A stretch of 64,000 nucleotides of DNA from Flavobacterium hungaricum (GTDB taxonomy: Bacteria; Bacteroidota; Bacteroidia; Flavobacteriales; Flavobacteriaceae), in the NCBI RefSeq assembly GCF_015182285.1, contig NZ_PRDM01000004.1:62001-126000 (forward strand), in the 5' to 3' direction. Every line of letters starts with the position of its first letter. Position 1 is the stretch's first letter. Of the stretch, positions 8,601 through 17,018 are shown one piece after another. Position numbers and translations under genes: made by a program. Below the pieces are notes generated by a model. The model was given only the letters and a program-made list of their open reading frames with translations, searched no databases and was not told the DNA's origin.

Positions 8601-10115
8601 TTTTCTAAGATCTGAGTTTTCTATATTAATATGAAAATCATAACGATTTTCTCGTTTGCTCAAATCAACCAAACCGTCAAAAGTAAGATTTAGATTGGGA
8701 TCGTTTATTGCAATTTGTCCTTTATAATACGGCAGTTTAAAGTTTCCGTTTACTATTATATTATTATAGGTGTATTTGTTGTAATCTAATTTTGCAATAT
8801 CCCCTTTAATAATCGTATTCAAATACTTTTCTGTAAAGCCAACTCCGTCAACATCTAGGTTTAAAGTTGTTTTACCAAGATCTTTTCGAGCCAGAACGGC
8901 ACCGATATTAAAGTTATCCAAAATAATATTTCCCGAATAAGAAGCTTTATCAATAAAATCCATATTATTCATATGAAGTTCTACTTGACCGTTTCCTAAA
9001 TCGGTTCCCATTTTAAAAGTCGTTTCTAAGGCCGTTACCGAAACTTTTGCTTTTCCGACGATATTAAACTTCCCAATTCGTTTCATTTCTTTCGGCAGTT
9101 TTCTGCCTAGAATTCCAGGAAGCAGGACCACCAAATTATCATAACTCGAAATCAGTTTGTCAAATTTACCGTCCATAAAGAACTTTTGTTCTTTGGTGCC
9201 CAGAAGGTTTTTAAAATTAATTGTTCCGTTAATTTTAGAACCATTAGTATCGCTTAGTCTTAGTTTATTAAGCGTTAAATCGTTTAGCGGTCCTGTAAGT
9301 TTGGTTTTAATTTTAAAATGCTGGTTTTTTCCTAAACCATCGTAAAAATATCGAATATCATTTGATCCGATAGAAGCAGAATCCATTACTACATTAAAGC
9401 GGACTTTATCTGTAAAATGAAGAAAATCCCCTGGCTTATAATTTAATTCTGCCAGACCGTAAATAGACGATCGTTTCGTTTTAATGGCAAGATTCTCTAC
9501 TTTAATCTGTTTTTTAGTATAACTAAATTTCCCTGCAAAATTAGAAACATACAAACCGCGGTGATCCTGAAAAGAAAATCGGTGAATATTGGTATTCACA
9601 TCTGGCCCATAAAGTTTAAAATCACTGATATAAGCATTTAATTTTGTGAAATCTAAGAATTTGGGAGTCGTTTTATTTTCATCAATTACAGTAAATCTTC
9701 CTTTCTCTATGTAACCGTTTTTTGCCGTCAATAAAAAGTGTTTGTCTGATTTTTTTCCTTTTTGATCGGATTCAAAAGCTTGGACAAACTTATTCATATT
9801 GTTTTCGTCCTCGCCTTTGTAAGTTTTGAGATTAAAAATTAAGCCCGTAAGGCGAAGGTCGCCAAAAATCAAATCACCATCGAGGAGTCTGCTAAAGCTG
9901 GCAATATCGGTTGTAATAATATCCGAATAGATCAACGTTTTTTTGTGATGATCGCGAATCAGTACGTTTTTTAGTTTGACACCGCCAAAAATATTAATTG
10001 CCGTTTTCTCAACGCTGATATCAACATTAAAATCTTCATTTAAGGAATTGGTAACATAATTGGCAATCTGAGTCTGAACCACAGGAAGAGACAAGATGAT
10101 AGCAAGTACCAGCAA
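5604..10115 (-). CDS. tamB: TamB-type translocation/assembly module protein (true start probably upstream)
   Basis: A very large (1503 residues as given) AsmA/TamB-like protein: an N-terminal membrane anchor, then more than a thousand residues of repeating beta-strands (the lipid-conducting groove of this family) and a C-terminal TamB domain at about 1000-1440 with EVEVILDRNSG and a YLLSTGSF segment. The last 40 residues are lysine/glutamate repeats. TamB proteins bridge the inner and outer membranes and take part in phospholipid or barrel-protein traffic; no tamA is nearby. The listed start is a TTG that would cut the anchor in half. The frame stays open to a TAA at 10194-10196 and encodes a basic stretch (KKVKKIISRT) plus the rest of a hydrophobic helix, but holds no ATG, GTG or TTG before this TTG. 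An ATT at 10179-10181 is one candidate. Confidence 0.9.
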   Translation of the reverse strand: MLVLAIILSLPVVQTQIANYVTNSLNEDFNVDISVEKTAINIFGGVKLKNVLIRDHHKKTLIYSDIITTDIASFSRLLDGDLIFGDLRLTGLIFNLKTYKGEDENNMNKFVQAFESDQKGKKSDKHFLLTAKNGYIEKGRFTVIDENKTTPKFLDFTKLNAYISDFKLYGPDVNTNIHRFSFQDHRGLYVSNFAGKFSYTKKQIKVENLAIKTKRSSIYGLAELNYKPGDFLHFTDKVRFNVVMDSASIGSNDIRYFYDGLGKNQHFKIKTKLTGPLNDLTLNKLRLSDTNGSKINGTINFKNLLGTKEQKFFMDGKFDKLISSYDNLVVLLPGILGRKLPKEMKRIGKFNIVGKAKVSVTALETTFKMGTDLGNGQVELHMNNMDFIDKASYSGNIILDNFNIGAVLARKDLGKTTLNLDVDGVGFTEKYLNTIIKGDIAKLDYNKYTYNNIIVNGNFKLPYYKGQIAINDPNLNLTFDGLVDLSKRENRYDFHINIENSDLRKLKFVSDSISHFTGDAVVQVTGNSIENLQGAVYIKDAVYQNPKSTYVFDEVSINSNFDENKLRTITINSSDVVNGKIVGKFQFAQLDKLVMNSVGSLYTNYKPYKVKKGQFLRFNFHVYDKVVEMLYPEINIDSSTVVRGKIDSDLQEFKFRFRSQKITAAKNTFDNIRINIDNKNALYNAYIELDSIKTPYYKIRDFNLINVTAKDTLFVRSEFKGGNQGEDYFNLDLYHTIDKNKNNIVGIKKSEMKFKDYLWYLNEDAEKDNQIIFDQYFKNFTIDNIVLSHENQKIDLNGVIKGSDYKDLVLNFEDVDINKITPLNSKFVFNGNLNGSVNYKQNKSVYQPTASIKIDHLNLNKIELGTLNFDISGDESFKKFTVNSSIQNGFTESFRANGTFAVENKETMLDMNLKLEGFNLATLGTVGGDVLSNIRGSVSGNAAVVGNLKKPEINGRLYVEKAGMTIPYLNIDYELSDRTVIDLTNEKFLFRNNQLTDTKYGTKGLLNGSIEHHNFGDWKLDLNITSKRLLALDTKDSEDAAYFGTAFINGSASIRGPVESLFIKVDAKSEKGTEVKIPINNTQSVGESSWIHFVTPKEKYNLANGIVEKTRNYNGLELEFDFDITPDAEVEVILDRNSGHGMKGKGYGSLLFKINTLGKFNMWGDFQAYEGTYNFKYGGLIDKKFSVKKGGSIIWEGNPMRAQLNLEAVYKTNANPAVLLDNTSSFNKKVPVEVVIGLRGDLASPEPNFDIQFPSVSNVLKSEIQYKLDDKDIRQTQALYLLSTGSFMSTDGFSQGDFSGTLSETVSSLFGGIVKSDNDKVNVDFTYSAADRRMGQEADGRFQANISSQVNERITINGKLGVPVGGVNESAIVGDIEVLYRVNEDGTMNLRLFNKENDISYIGQGIGYTQGVGISYEVDFDTFSELVNKLFKNHKIEKAGKSSNDDLPDSYLNPDFVNFSSKKDSEKNKKKAKEEEEKKKKEEEKKKKQEPSNNQGLIPDNDY

Positions 10116-10284
10116 AAGTAAAAGCAGCCCGAGTAGGGTTCGTGATATTATTTTCTTTACTTTTTTGATAGCTGTTTTAATTTTAGTTTTCTTTTAATTT
10201 ATTTTGAACAGACAAAGAAGGACTGTTTTTGATAAAAATTCTTTAATTTTGGGCACTGCTTCTATCAAAGATATTTCTAAAGAT

Positions 10285-10313
10285 TTGACTTGTCAAATAT
10301 AATTCAAAATTTG
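10285..10313 (+). promoter_or_regulatory. Candidate promoter for tsaD-rsmE
   Basis: TTG (10285-10287), 18 bases, then AAAATTTG (10306-10313), one base off TAnnTTTG. Transcription would start only a few bases before the tsaD ATG at 10323, so the message would be nearly leaderless. On the opposite strand TATATTTG (10294-10301) could be the -7 box of tamB, but no well-spaced TTG precedes it. Confidence 0.3.
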
Positions 10314-10322
10314 TGCCTTTAT

Positions 10323-11339
10323 ATGCAAAATTCAGAGGTTTTTATTCTTGCCATCGAAAGTTCCTGCGATGATACTGCTGCCGCGGTTTTACATAACGAC
10401 AAAGTATTGTCAAATGTTGTGGCCAATCAGTTAATTCACAATCAATACGGCGGTGTGGTTCCAGAACTAGCTTCCAGAGCCCATCAGCAGAATATTGTAC
10501 CCGTGATAGATGCTGCACTTCGCAAAGCAAATGTACAAAAAGAACAGCTAAGTGCCATTGCTTTTACACAAGGTCCGGGACTTATGGGATCTTTATTGGT
10601 TGGAACTTCTTTCAGTAAATCGTTATCACTGGCTTTAAATGTGCCTTTGATCGCTGTTAATCACATGCATGCCCACATTCTGGCTCATTTTATCGACGAA
10701 GAAGGCTATGATAAACCTGAATTTCCGTTTTTAGCCCTAACCATTAGCGGCGGGCATACACAGATCGTAAAAGTAAACAGCTTTTTTGACATGGAAATTA
10801 TAGGCGAAACTACCGACGACGCTGTTGGAGAAGCTTTTGATAAAAGTGCTAAAATCTTAGGACTGCCTTATCCCGGCGGACCGCTGATTGATAAATATGC
10901 CAAAGAAGGAAATCCGAAAGCTTTTGCTTTTACCAAACCAAAAGTTCCTGGTTTAGATTTTAGTTTTTCTGGTTTAAAGACGGCTATCCTTTATTTTATT
11001 CAAAAAAACAAACAAGCGAACCCTAATTTTATTGAAGAAAACCTCAATGATATCTGCGCTTCTATTCAGCATACCATTATCGAAATTTTAATAGACAAGC
11101 TGAAACTTGCTGTAAAAGAAACCGGCATCACGCAAATTGCTATTGGCGGCGGTGTTTCTGCCAATTCGGGAATTAGAAAGCGTTTGACTGAAAACCAATA
11201 TGGCTGGAAAACTTTTATTCCGAAATTTGAATACACTACAGATAATGCTGCTATGATCGGAATTGTGGGCTATCAAAAATATTTATCCAATCGTTTTGAG
11301 ACTTCTGCTGTGGTTTCTAAAGCAAGAATTCAATTTTAA
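10323..11339 (+). CDS. tsaD: tRNA N6-adenosine threonylcarbamoyltransferase TsaD
   Basis: A 338-residue protein that moves the threonylcarbamoyl group onto A37 of ANN-decoding tRNAs, working with TsaB, TsaE and TsaC elsewhere. I start it at ATG 10323 (MQNSEVFILAIESSCDDTA), which fits the family; the open frame begins at 10290. Visible are the ATP-binding ESSCDDTAAAVL, the metal-binding NHMHAHILAH histidines at about residue 111, SGGHTQIV, DDAVGEAFDKSAK and the GGGVSANSGIR phosphate motif near residue 272. rsmE follows after three bases, so the pair is cotranscribed. Confidence 0.96.
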   Translation: MQNSEVFILAIESSCDDTAAAVLHNDKVLSNVVANQLIHNQYGGVVPELASRAHQQNIVPVIDAALRKANVQKEQLSAIAFTQGPGLMGSLLVGTSFSKSLSLALNVPLIAVNHMHAHILAHFIDEEGYDKPEFPFLALTISGGHTQIVKVNSFFDMEIIGETTDDAVGEAFDKSAKILGLPYPGGPLIDKYAKEGNPKAFAFTKPKVPGLDFSFSGLKTAILYFIQKNKQANPNFIEENLNDICASIQHTIIEILIDKLKLAVKETGITQIAIGGGVSANSGIRKRLTENQYGWKTFIPKFEYTTDNAAMIGIVGYQKYLSNRFETSAVVSKARIQF

Positions 11340-11342
11340 ATC

Positions 11343-12047
11343 ATGCAGTTATTTTTCAATCCAAACATAGACGCCAATACCCAGAGTTTTTCTTTTGACA
11401 AAGAAGAAAGCCGTCACATTATTAAAGTTTTACGAAAAAAAGATGGTGATATTCTTCAAGTCACCAATGGTTTTGGTTTACTGTTTGAAACTCAGATAAC
11501 CTTAGCGTCAGATAACAAATGTACGGTTGAAGTACTTTCTATAAAAAATGCTGAAAAACCAAAATTTCATTTGCATTTAGCCGTGGCTCCCACTAAAATG
11601 AACGATCGTTTTGAATGGTTTCTGGAAAAAGCTACAGAAATCGGAATTCAGGAAATAACACCTATTTTCTGCGATCGCTCTGAACGAAAAGTAATCAACA
11701 AAGACCGTTTCGAAAAAATTATCCTTTCGGCAATGAAACAATGTAACGAAACGTTTCTGCCTAAATTAAATGATGCTGTTTCTTTTAAAGAATTTATCAA
11801 GCAGCAAAATCAAGGTTTAAATCTGATTGCACATTGTGAAGAAACGGATAAAAAGTCGTTGAAACAAGTCTTAAAACCAAATGAAAATGTGACTATTTTA
11901 ATTGGTCCCGAAGGAGATTTTTCTGAGAAAGAAATTGCATTGGCATTAGAAAACAGCTATAAACCTGTAACTTTAGGGAATACGCGTTTAAGAACCGAAA
12001 CAGCTGCTGTTGTGGCTTGTCATAGTGTTGTTTTTTTTAATGAATAA
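11343..12047 (+). CDS. rsmE: 16S rRNA m3U1498 methyltransferase RsmE
   Basis: A 234-residue SPOUT-class methylase acting on U1498 of 16S rRNA. The N-terminal PUA-like part contains the typical SRHIIKVLRKKDGD segment (residues 23-37); the knotted SAM-binding part shows ILIGPEGDFSEKEI near residue 187 and LGNTRLRTETAAVVACH at the C-terminus. Length matches the family. It starts three bases after tsaD stops. An 8-bp AT-rich inverted repeat (ATTTGATC/GATCAAAT, 12056-12080) follows the stop, but has no T-run. Confidence 0.95.
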   Translation: MQLFFNPNIDANTQSFSFDKEESRHIIKVLRKKDGDILQVTNGFGLLFETQITLASDNKCTVEVLSIKNAEKPKFHLHLAVAPTKMNDRFEWFLEKATEIGIQEITPIFCDRSERKVINKDRFEKIILSAMKQCNETFLPKLNDAVSFKEFIKQQNQGLNLIAHCEETDKKSLKQVLKPNENVTILIGPEGDFSEKEIALALENSYKPVTLGNTRLRTETAAVVACHSVVFFNE

Positions 12048-12090
12048 ATTATCTGATTTGATCATTTCAAGAGATCAAATTAACTCAAAA

Positions 12091-12117
12091 TTGTCATTTC
12101 GACGAAGGAGAAATCTA
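12091..12117. repeat. Short dispersed intergenic repeat copy
   Basis: A stretch beginning TTGTCATTTCGACGAAGGAG. A related copy beginning TTGTCATTTTGAGAAACGAG lies at 29013-29037. Elements of this form are, as I recall, scattered between genes in many flavobacteria. It lies in the 163-base gap between rsmE and the DUF4159 gene, which otherwise holds no gene. Confidence 0.5.
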
Positions 12118-12210
12118 TGCTTGACAGTAGATTAAACACAATCGTGTGATCCTGAAAAAACAAAGTATGACCAGAAAAAAAGTTAGAGAAAATACCAAAT
12201 AATTAATTAC

Positions 12211-12849
12211 ATGAAAAAAATAGTACTTTTGTTTTTATTGATTTCTGTTTCTTCATTTGCACAAGAAATTGCTTTGCTTAAATACAGCGGCGGCGGTGAC
12301 TGGTATGCCAATCCTACTTCATTGCCAAATCTGATTAACTTTTGCAACAGCAACATTAACACCAGAATAAAAGCAAAACCATCTACTGTTGAGCCGAGTA
12401 ATCCAGATTTGCTTTCGTATCCTTTTGTGCATATGACAGGACATGGAAATGTGGTTTTCAGTGATGCAGATGTTACCAATTTAAGAAATTATCTAACAGC
12501 CGGCGGTTTTCTGCATATTGATGATAATTACGGAATGGATCAATATATCCGCAAAGAAATCAAGAAAATATTCCCTAATAATAGTTTAGTTGAAATTCCT
12601 GCCAATCATCCTATTTTTCAAAAACCTTTCCCTTTTCCGAACGGATTACCCAAAATACACGAACATGACGGAACACGTCCGCAGGCGTTTGGAATTTTTG
12701 TAGACAATAAATTGGTGCTGCTCTACACCTACGAATGTGATTTGGGCGATGGATGGGAAGATGCTGAAGTGCATAACGACCCTGCAAATGCAAGAGACAA
12801 AGCCTTAAAAATGGGCGCAAACATCATTAATTATATCTTTACCAATTAA
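12211..12849 (+). CDS. DUF4159 domain protein, exported
   Basis: A 212-residue protein with a clear cleavable signal peptide (MKKIVLLFLLISVSSFAQ). The mature part is a single DUF4159 domain: ALLKYSGGGDWYANPT at the start, then HMTGHGNVVFSD, the GGFLHIDDNYGMDQYIRKE block and an ECDLGDGWED segment. The fold is thought to resemble a class I glutamine amidotransferase-like domain, but no activity is established. It is followed after 10 bases by an RNA methylase gene; the pairing may be only transcriptional. Confidence 0.85.
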   Translation: MKKIVLLFLLISVSSFAQEIALLKYSGGGDWYANPTSLPNLINFCNSNINTRIKAKPSTVEPSNPDLLSYPFVHMTGHGNVVFSDADVTNLRNYLTAGGFLHIDDNYGMDQYIRKEIKKIFPNNSLVEIPANHPIFQKPFPFPNGLPKIHEHDGTRPQAFGIFVDNKLVLLYTYECDLGDGWEDAEVHNDPANARDKALKMGANIINYIFTN

Positions 12850-12859
12850 AATCCAAACA

Positions 12860-13357
12860 GTGCAGCTTACTCACGAAGAAAATCAATTTGAGAGAAGAAC
12901 TTTTCCGATTACTTTAGTTTGTGATCATATTTACTTTCAGCAGAATATTGGTTCTTTATTTAGAATTTCTGAAGCTTTTGGAGTGGAGAATATTATCTTT
13001 TTTGGGAAAGACATTCCGCTTACACCGCGCAAAATCAATAAAACTTCAAGAAGCACGCATCTTCATGTTCCTCATACTGTAATCGAAAATTTTACAGAAC
13101 TTCACTCCTATCTTACTACCAATAATTTTGAAATTATTGCTTTAGAGATTGCTTCAAACAGCAAACCCTTAAATGAAGTTGTTATTCCAGAAAACAAAAA
13201 AATTGCACTTTTGATCGGAAGCGAGATCAACGGAATTTCTGACGAACTTTTAGAAATTTCAAATCAAATTGTTCACATCAATATGTTTGGTAAAAACAGC
13301 AGCATGAATGTTGTTCAGGCGGCGAGTATCGCACTGTACCAAATCACTTCATTTTAG
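12860..13357 (+). CDS. TrmH/SpoU family RNA 2'-O-methyltransferase
   Basis: A 165-residue SPOUT methylase starting with GTG at 12860, 10 bases after the previous stop. It has the three SpoU motifs: NIGSLFRISEAFGV (residues 29-42), LLIGSEINGISDELL (about 114-128) and the C-terminal SSMNVVQAASIALYQ. It lacks the N-terminal RNA-binding extension of larger members, so it is the minimal form. The target nucleoside (a tRNA or rRNA ribose) cannot be read from the sequence. Confidence 0.9.
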   Translation: MQLTHEENQFERRTFPITLVCDHIYFQQNIGSLFRISEAFGVENIIFFGKDIPLTPRKINKTSRSTHLHVPHTVIENFTELHSYLTTNNFEIIALEIASNSKPLNEVVIPENKKIALLIGSEINGISDELLEISNQIVHINMFGKNSSMNVVQAASIALYQITSF

Positions 13358-13670
13358 CCCATTTTGTTGAAGGATGCTTCAACAAAAACACCTCTTCACA
13401 CGCAAAAAATAAACTTCAAATTTGCATCAAACTGGTTTTCAATCGATGAAATGCAAATAAGACCGTCAAAATGCATCAAAAAAAAATAAAATATAAGAAA
13501 ATACTGCTTAATAATTTTAACTCAAATTTTGTAGGAATCAGCATTTGTAAGGGTTTGTAATTTTCTCACAAATAATTCTTTGTAAAAATTTTGTCACAAA
13601 AAAATTTTGTTATAGAATTGCTTAAATATTTAACTAAACAACATTTTTGTAACAAAAAACTCGAATTATT
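13358..13670. other. Intergenic region upstream of the M43 protease gene
   Basis: About 313 AT-rich bases with no gene. Apart from the promoter candidate near its right end I see no repeat, RNA or clear terminator. Confidence 0.6.
13618..13649 (+). promoter_or_regulatory. Candidate promoter for the M43 protease gene
   Basis: TTG (13618-13620), 21 bases, then CATTTTTG (13642-13649), one base off TAnnTTTG. It is 22 bases before the ATG. Confidence 0.35.
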
Positions 13671-14630
13671 ATGAAAAAAGTTATTATTTCCGCATGCATT
13701 GCGTTAATGCTTTTCGCGTGCCAAAATGATCAATCTGAAGCTGTAAATTCAGATAGTGCTATTGCTTCTCGACGTGAATGTGCTTCGCAGGATGTTTTAA
13801 ACGCCCAGCTTAAAGCAGATCCGTCTTTGGCCATTCGTATGAATGAGATTGAAGCTTTTACAGCAAAACATTCTCTAGGCAATTTTACGGGCCGTCTGGT
13901 AAATGGCAAAATTGAGATCCCGGTTGTCGTAAATGTTCTTTATAGAACTACTGCCGAGAATATCTCCAATGCTCAAATTCAATCTCAGATTGATGTTTTA
14001 AACAAAGATTTTAATGCCTTAAATTCTGATTACAACAGTGTGCCGGCTCTTTTCGCGGGAGTTAAAGCCAACATTGGAATCACCTTTGTTTTGGATCAGG
14101 TAATCCGAAAATCAACAACCAAAACTTCTTGGGGAACTAATGATGCTATGAAAAAGACAGCTCAAGGCGGTCTTGCTCCTACTTCTCCAACAACAAAACT
14201 TAACATGTGGTCTTGCGTAATTGGAGGCGGTATTTTAGGTTATGCACAATTTCCCGGCGGAGCTTCTTCTACAGATGGAGTTGTAATTGACCCAAAATAT
14301 TTTGGTCTTTCTGGATCGGCAAATGCGCCTTTTAACTTAGGAAGAACGGCTACTCACGAAGTAGGACACTGGATGAATCTGCGTCATATATGGGGAGACG
14401 CATCATGCGGCAGTGATCTTGTTTCTGATACGCCAACGCACAATGCTGCAAATTACGGCATACCTGCTTACCCGCATTACAGTACTTGTTCTGGAACACC
14501 TGTAGAAATGACCATGAATTACATGGATTATGTTGACGATGCTGGAATGTATATGTTCTCTACTGGACAGAAAAACAGAATCGCAGCGATTTTTACAGCC
14601 GGAGGAGCAAGAGCTTCTTTTGCACAATAA
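13671..14630 (+). CDS. M43 (pappalysin-like) zinc metalloprotease lipoprotein
   Basis: A 319-residue exported protease. The N-terminus is a lipoprotein signal with lipobox LFAC (Cys17). The zinc site is HEVGHWMNLRH at residues 229-239, followed by IWGD, and the methionine turn is MNYMDY near residue 288. Cysteines around the active site (SCGSD, YSTCSG) probably form the disulfides seen in this family. Such proteases cut extracellular proteins. It has no type IX secretion C-terminal sorting domain, so it is more likely an anchored lipoprotein than a released enzyme. It is a single-gene unit with its own promoter candidate and terminator. Confidence 0.92.
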   Translation: MKKVIISACIALMLFACQNDQSEAVNSDSAIASRRECASQDVLNAQLKADPSLAIRMNEIEAFTAKHSLGNFTGRLVNGKIEIPVVVNVLYRTTAENISNAQIQSQIDVLNKDFNALNSDYNSVPALFAGVKANIGITFVLDQVIRKSTTKTSWGTNDAMKKTAQGGLAPTSPTTKLNMWSCVIGGGILGYAQFPGGASSTDGVVIDPKYFGLSGSANAPFNLGRTATHEVGHWMNLRHIWGDASCGSDLVSDTPTHNAANYGIPAYPHYSTCSGTPVEMTMNYMDYVDDAGMYMFSTGQKNRIAAIFTAGGARASFAQ

Positions 14631-14651
14631 GCGGTCACAATACCACCAGCC

Positions 14652-14683
14652 AAAGCGAGATGAATTTCATCTCGCTTTTTTTG
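14652..14683 (+). terminator. Rho-independent terminator after the M43 protease
   Basis: A 10-bp GC-containing stem (GCGAGATGAA against TTCATCTCGC) with a tiny loop, extended by AAA/TTT and followed by a T-run on the plus strand, 22 bases past the stop. Confidence 0.9.
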
Positions 14684-14739
14684 GTTTATACTAAAAATTA
14701 AAAAAGGTTTTCGCTATATTTAGGGTCTAAAATAAAAAC

Positions 14740-15831
14740 ATGATCACATCAAAAACAATTTCAAACGGAATTTTAAGGGCTTTGGCAACAATCTTAATTA
14801 TTGGGGTTGTTTTATATTTTTTGTATGAAATACAAACCGTAATTGTTTACTTGTGCATATCACTGCTGTTGTGTTTAATTGCCAATCCACTGGTATTGTT
14901 TTTACAAAATAAATTAAAATTCAGCAATTCAATGGCGGCCGCCACAACCATTATCTTATTTATCTTTCTGATTGTGGGCTTTATATTGTTGTTTGTTCCT
15001 TTAATAATCTCACAGGCCAATAATTTAGCACTCTTAGATACGGCGCATCTTCAGACTAAATTTATGGAGACAGAAAGACATCTTGAAGAATACTTTAATA
15101 TTCAGCATATTGATTTAAATAAAGTTATAAAAGACTCCAAACTTACGTCAGTGCTGGATTTCAGTTATTTTACAGGATTTATCAATTCGATAATCAATTT
15201 TATGGCCAATATGGGTATGGGATTGGTATCAGTATTTTTTATCACGTTCTTTTTTATTAAAGATCAGGCAACTTTTAAAGATCAGGCCCGAAGAATACTT
15301 CCAGATTCTAATGAAGACAAAATAATAAATTCTATTATCAAAATAAACCATCTGCTGACCCGCTATTTTATTGGTTTATTATTGCAGTTGATTGTAGTAT
15401 TTATTCTCTATCTGATTGTTTTAATCATTTTCGGAAATAAAAATGCTTTTGTAATTGCTTTTTTATGTGCCATTTTAAACATCATACCGTACTTAGGACC
15501 AATTATCGGCACTACTCTGGCGGGAATCTTAACGATGATCAGCATGATCGGACAAGATTTTCAATCAGAGATTCTGCCAACGACAATTTACGTAATAGTT
15601 GGCTTTTTATTAGTGCAGGCTATTGACAATAACATCAGCCAGCCTATAATTTCGTCAAAAAGTGTAAATTCGCATCCGCTGGAAATATTCTTAATTATCT
15701 TAATCAGCGGTATTACGTTTGGAATTGTCGGTATGATTATCGCCGTTCCCGTCTTTACCATGATTAAAGTAATTTTAAAAGAATTTTTTCCAGAAAACAG
15801 AATCGTCTCCGTATTAACAGAAAGAATATAG
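14740..15831 (+). CDS. AI-2E family transporter (PerM-like)
   Basis: A 363-residue inner membrane protein with about eight hydrophobic segments: paired helices at roughly 15-32 and 34-55, one at 64-88, a soluble stretch with helices to about 150, then helices around 155-178, 205-232, 238-265, 280-300 and 310-345. The family motif NIIPYLGPIIGT lies near residue 247. Members have been linked to autoinducer-2 export, sodium/proton exchange and other transport; the substrate here is unknown. The next gene starts two bases after the stop. Confidence 0.88.
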   Translation: MITSKTISNGILRALATILIIGVVLYFLYEIQTVIVYLCISLLLCLIANPLVLFLQNKLKFSNSMAAATTIILFIFLIVGFILLFVPLIISQANNLALLDTAHLQTKFMETERHLEEYFNIQHIDLNKVIKDSKLTSVLDFSYFTGFINSIINFMANMGMGLVSVFFITFFFIKDQATFKDQARRILPDSNEDKIINSIIKINHLLTRYFIGLLLQLIVVFILYLIVLIIFGNKNAFVIAFLCAILNIIPYLGPIIGTTLAGILTMISMIGQDFQSEILPTTIYVIVGFLLVQAIDNNISQPIISSKSVNSHPLEIFLIILISGITFGIVGMIIAVPVFTMIKVILKEFFPENRIVSVLTERI

Positions 15832-15833
15832 CT

Positions 15834-17015
15834 TTGAATACTCCAATACTGCATCCAGATATACAAAAATTTATAATTGAAAATACGGGTGCAGACATAA
15901 CAAAATTAGCACTTCAAAAAAATCCGTTCCCAGATGTGGAATGGATTTTAATTTTAAATCAAATAGAAGCCCGTACAAAGGCAAAAGATAAACTGCCGAC
16001 TTGGTTTGCTTCTGAGAATATGATCTACCCGAGTAAAATTTCGGTCGAACAAACTTCGTCTGAAAAAACAGCGGCGTATAAAACGTCTTTAATTTCTGGA
16101 AAAACCTTAATTGATTTGACGGGAGGCTTTGGTGTTGATGATTATTATTTTTCGAAACAATTTGAATCTATTACGCATTGCGAACTTAATGAAGATTTAG
16201 CTGCCATTGTAAAGCATAATTTCAAACAGCTGCAAGTGGAAAATAGTACTTTTTATGCTGGAGATTCGCAGGATTTTTTAGAAAAATCAAATCAAAAATG
16301 GGATTGGATCTACATTGATCCGTCGCGAAGAAATGATGCCAAAGGCAAAGTTTTTATGTTAAAAGACTGTCTGCCGAATGTTCCCGAATTCCTTGATTTT
16401 TACTTTGAAAAATCAGATGCTATTTTAATCAAAACGGCTCCTTTACTGGATATATCGGCTGGATTGTCTGAGTTGAAAAATGTAAAAAACATTCACATCA
16501 TAGCATTAGAAAATGAAGTTAAAGAATTGCTTTTTGAAATTCATAAAAATTATTCTGGCGAAATAACTTTAAAAACGGCCAACATTTTAAAAGAAAAAAC
16601 AGAAACTTTTGAGTTTATTTTAGGCGAAGAAAACTCCTTTTCGCTTTATGAACTGCCTAAAAAATATCTGTATGAACCGAATGCCGCTATTATGAAATCC
16701 GGCGGTTTTGATGAAGTAAGTTCATTTTTTAAAATTGATAAACTGCACAAACATTCGCATTTGTATACTTCTGAGAGTATAATTGATTTTCCTGGACGCC
16801 GATTCGAAATTCAAAAAGTAATTTCATACAATAAGAATGACATGAAAAATGAACTCGCCAATCAGCAGGCTAATATTACAACCCGAAATTTTCCCGATAC
16901 TGTCGAAAACATTCGAAAGAAATGGAAAATAAAAAGCGGTGGAAATTTATATTGTTTTTTTACAACAGATGTAAAAGATAACAAAATAGTTTTAATTTGC
17001 ACCAAAATAAACTAA
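15834..17015 (+). CDS. Class I SAM methyltransferase with THUMP-like domain
   Basis: A 393-residue protein starting at TTG 15834, two bases after the transporter gene. The SAM-binding motif LIDLTGGFGVDDYYF lies at residues 92-106, the acidic motif II at HCELNEDL and the catalytic-type motif WIYIDPSRR near residue 160. The C-terminal 100 residues (ending KWKIKSGGNLYCFFTT) match the THUMP/ferredoxin-like tail of Bacteroidota proteins like PG_1098. Probably a nucleic acid base methylase; the substrate is unknown. Confidence 0.85.
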   Translation: MNTPILHPDIQKFIIENTGADITKLALQKNPFPDVEWILILNQIEARTKAKDKLPTWFASENMIYPSKISVEQTSSEKTAAYKTSLISGKTLIDLTGGFGVDDYYFSKQFESITHCELNEDLAAIVKHNFKQLQVENSTFYAGDSQDFLEKSNQKWDWIYIDPSRRNDAKGKVFMLKDCLPNVPEFLDFYFEKSDAILIKTAPLLDISAGLSELKNVKNIHIIALENEVKELLFEIHKNYSGEITLKTANILKEKTETFEFILGEENSFSLYELPKKYLYEPNAAIMKSGGFDEVSSFFKIDKLHKHSHLYTSESIIDFPGRRFEIQKVISYNKNDMKNELANQQANITTRNFPDTVENIRKKWKIKSGGNLYCFFTTDVKDNKIVLICTKIN

Positions 17016-17018
17016 CGA

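Noticed and set aside
13671..14630. Type IX secretion sorting domain on the M43 protease
   Set aside because: The protein ends soon after the protease domain, without the 70-90 residue C-terminal domain, and has a lipobox.
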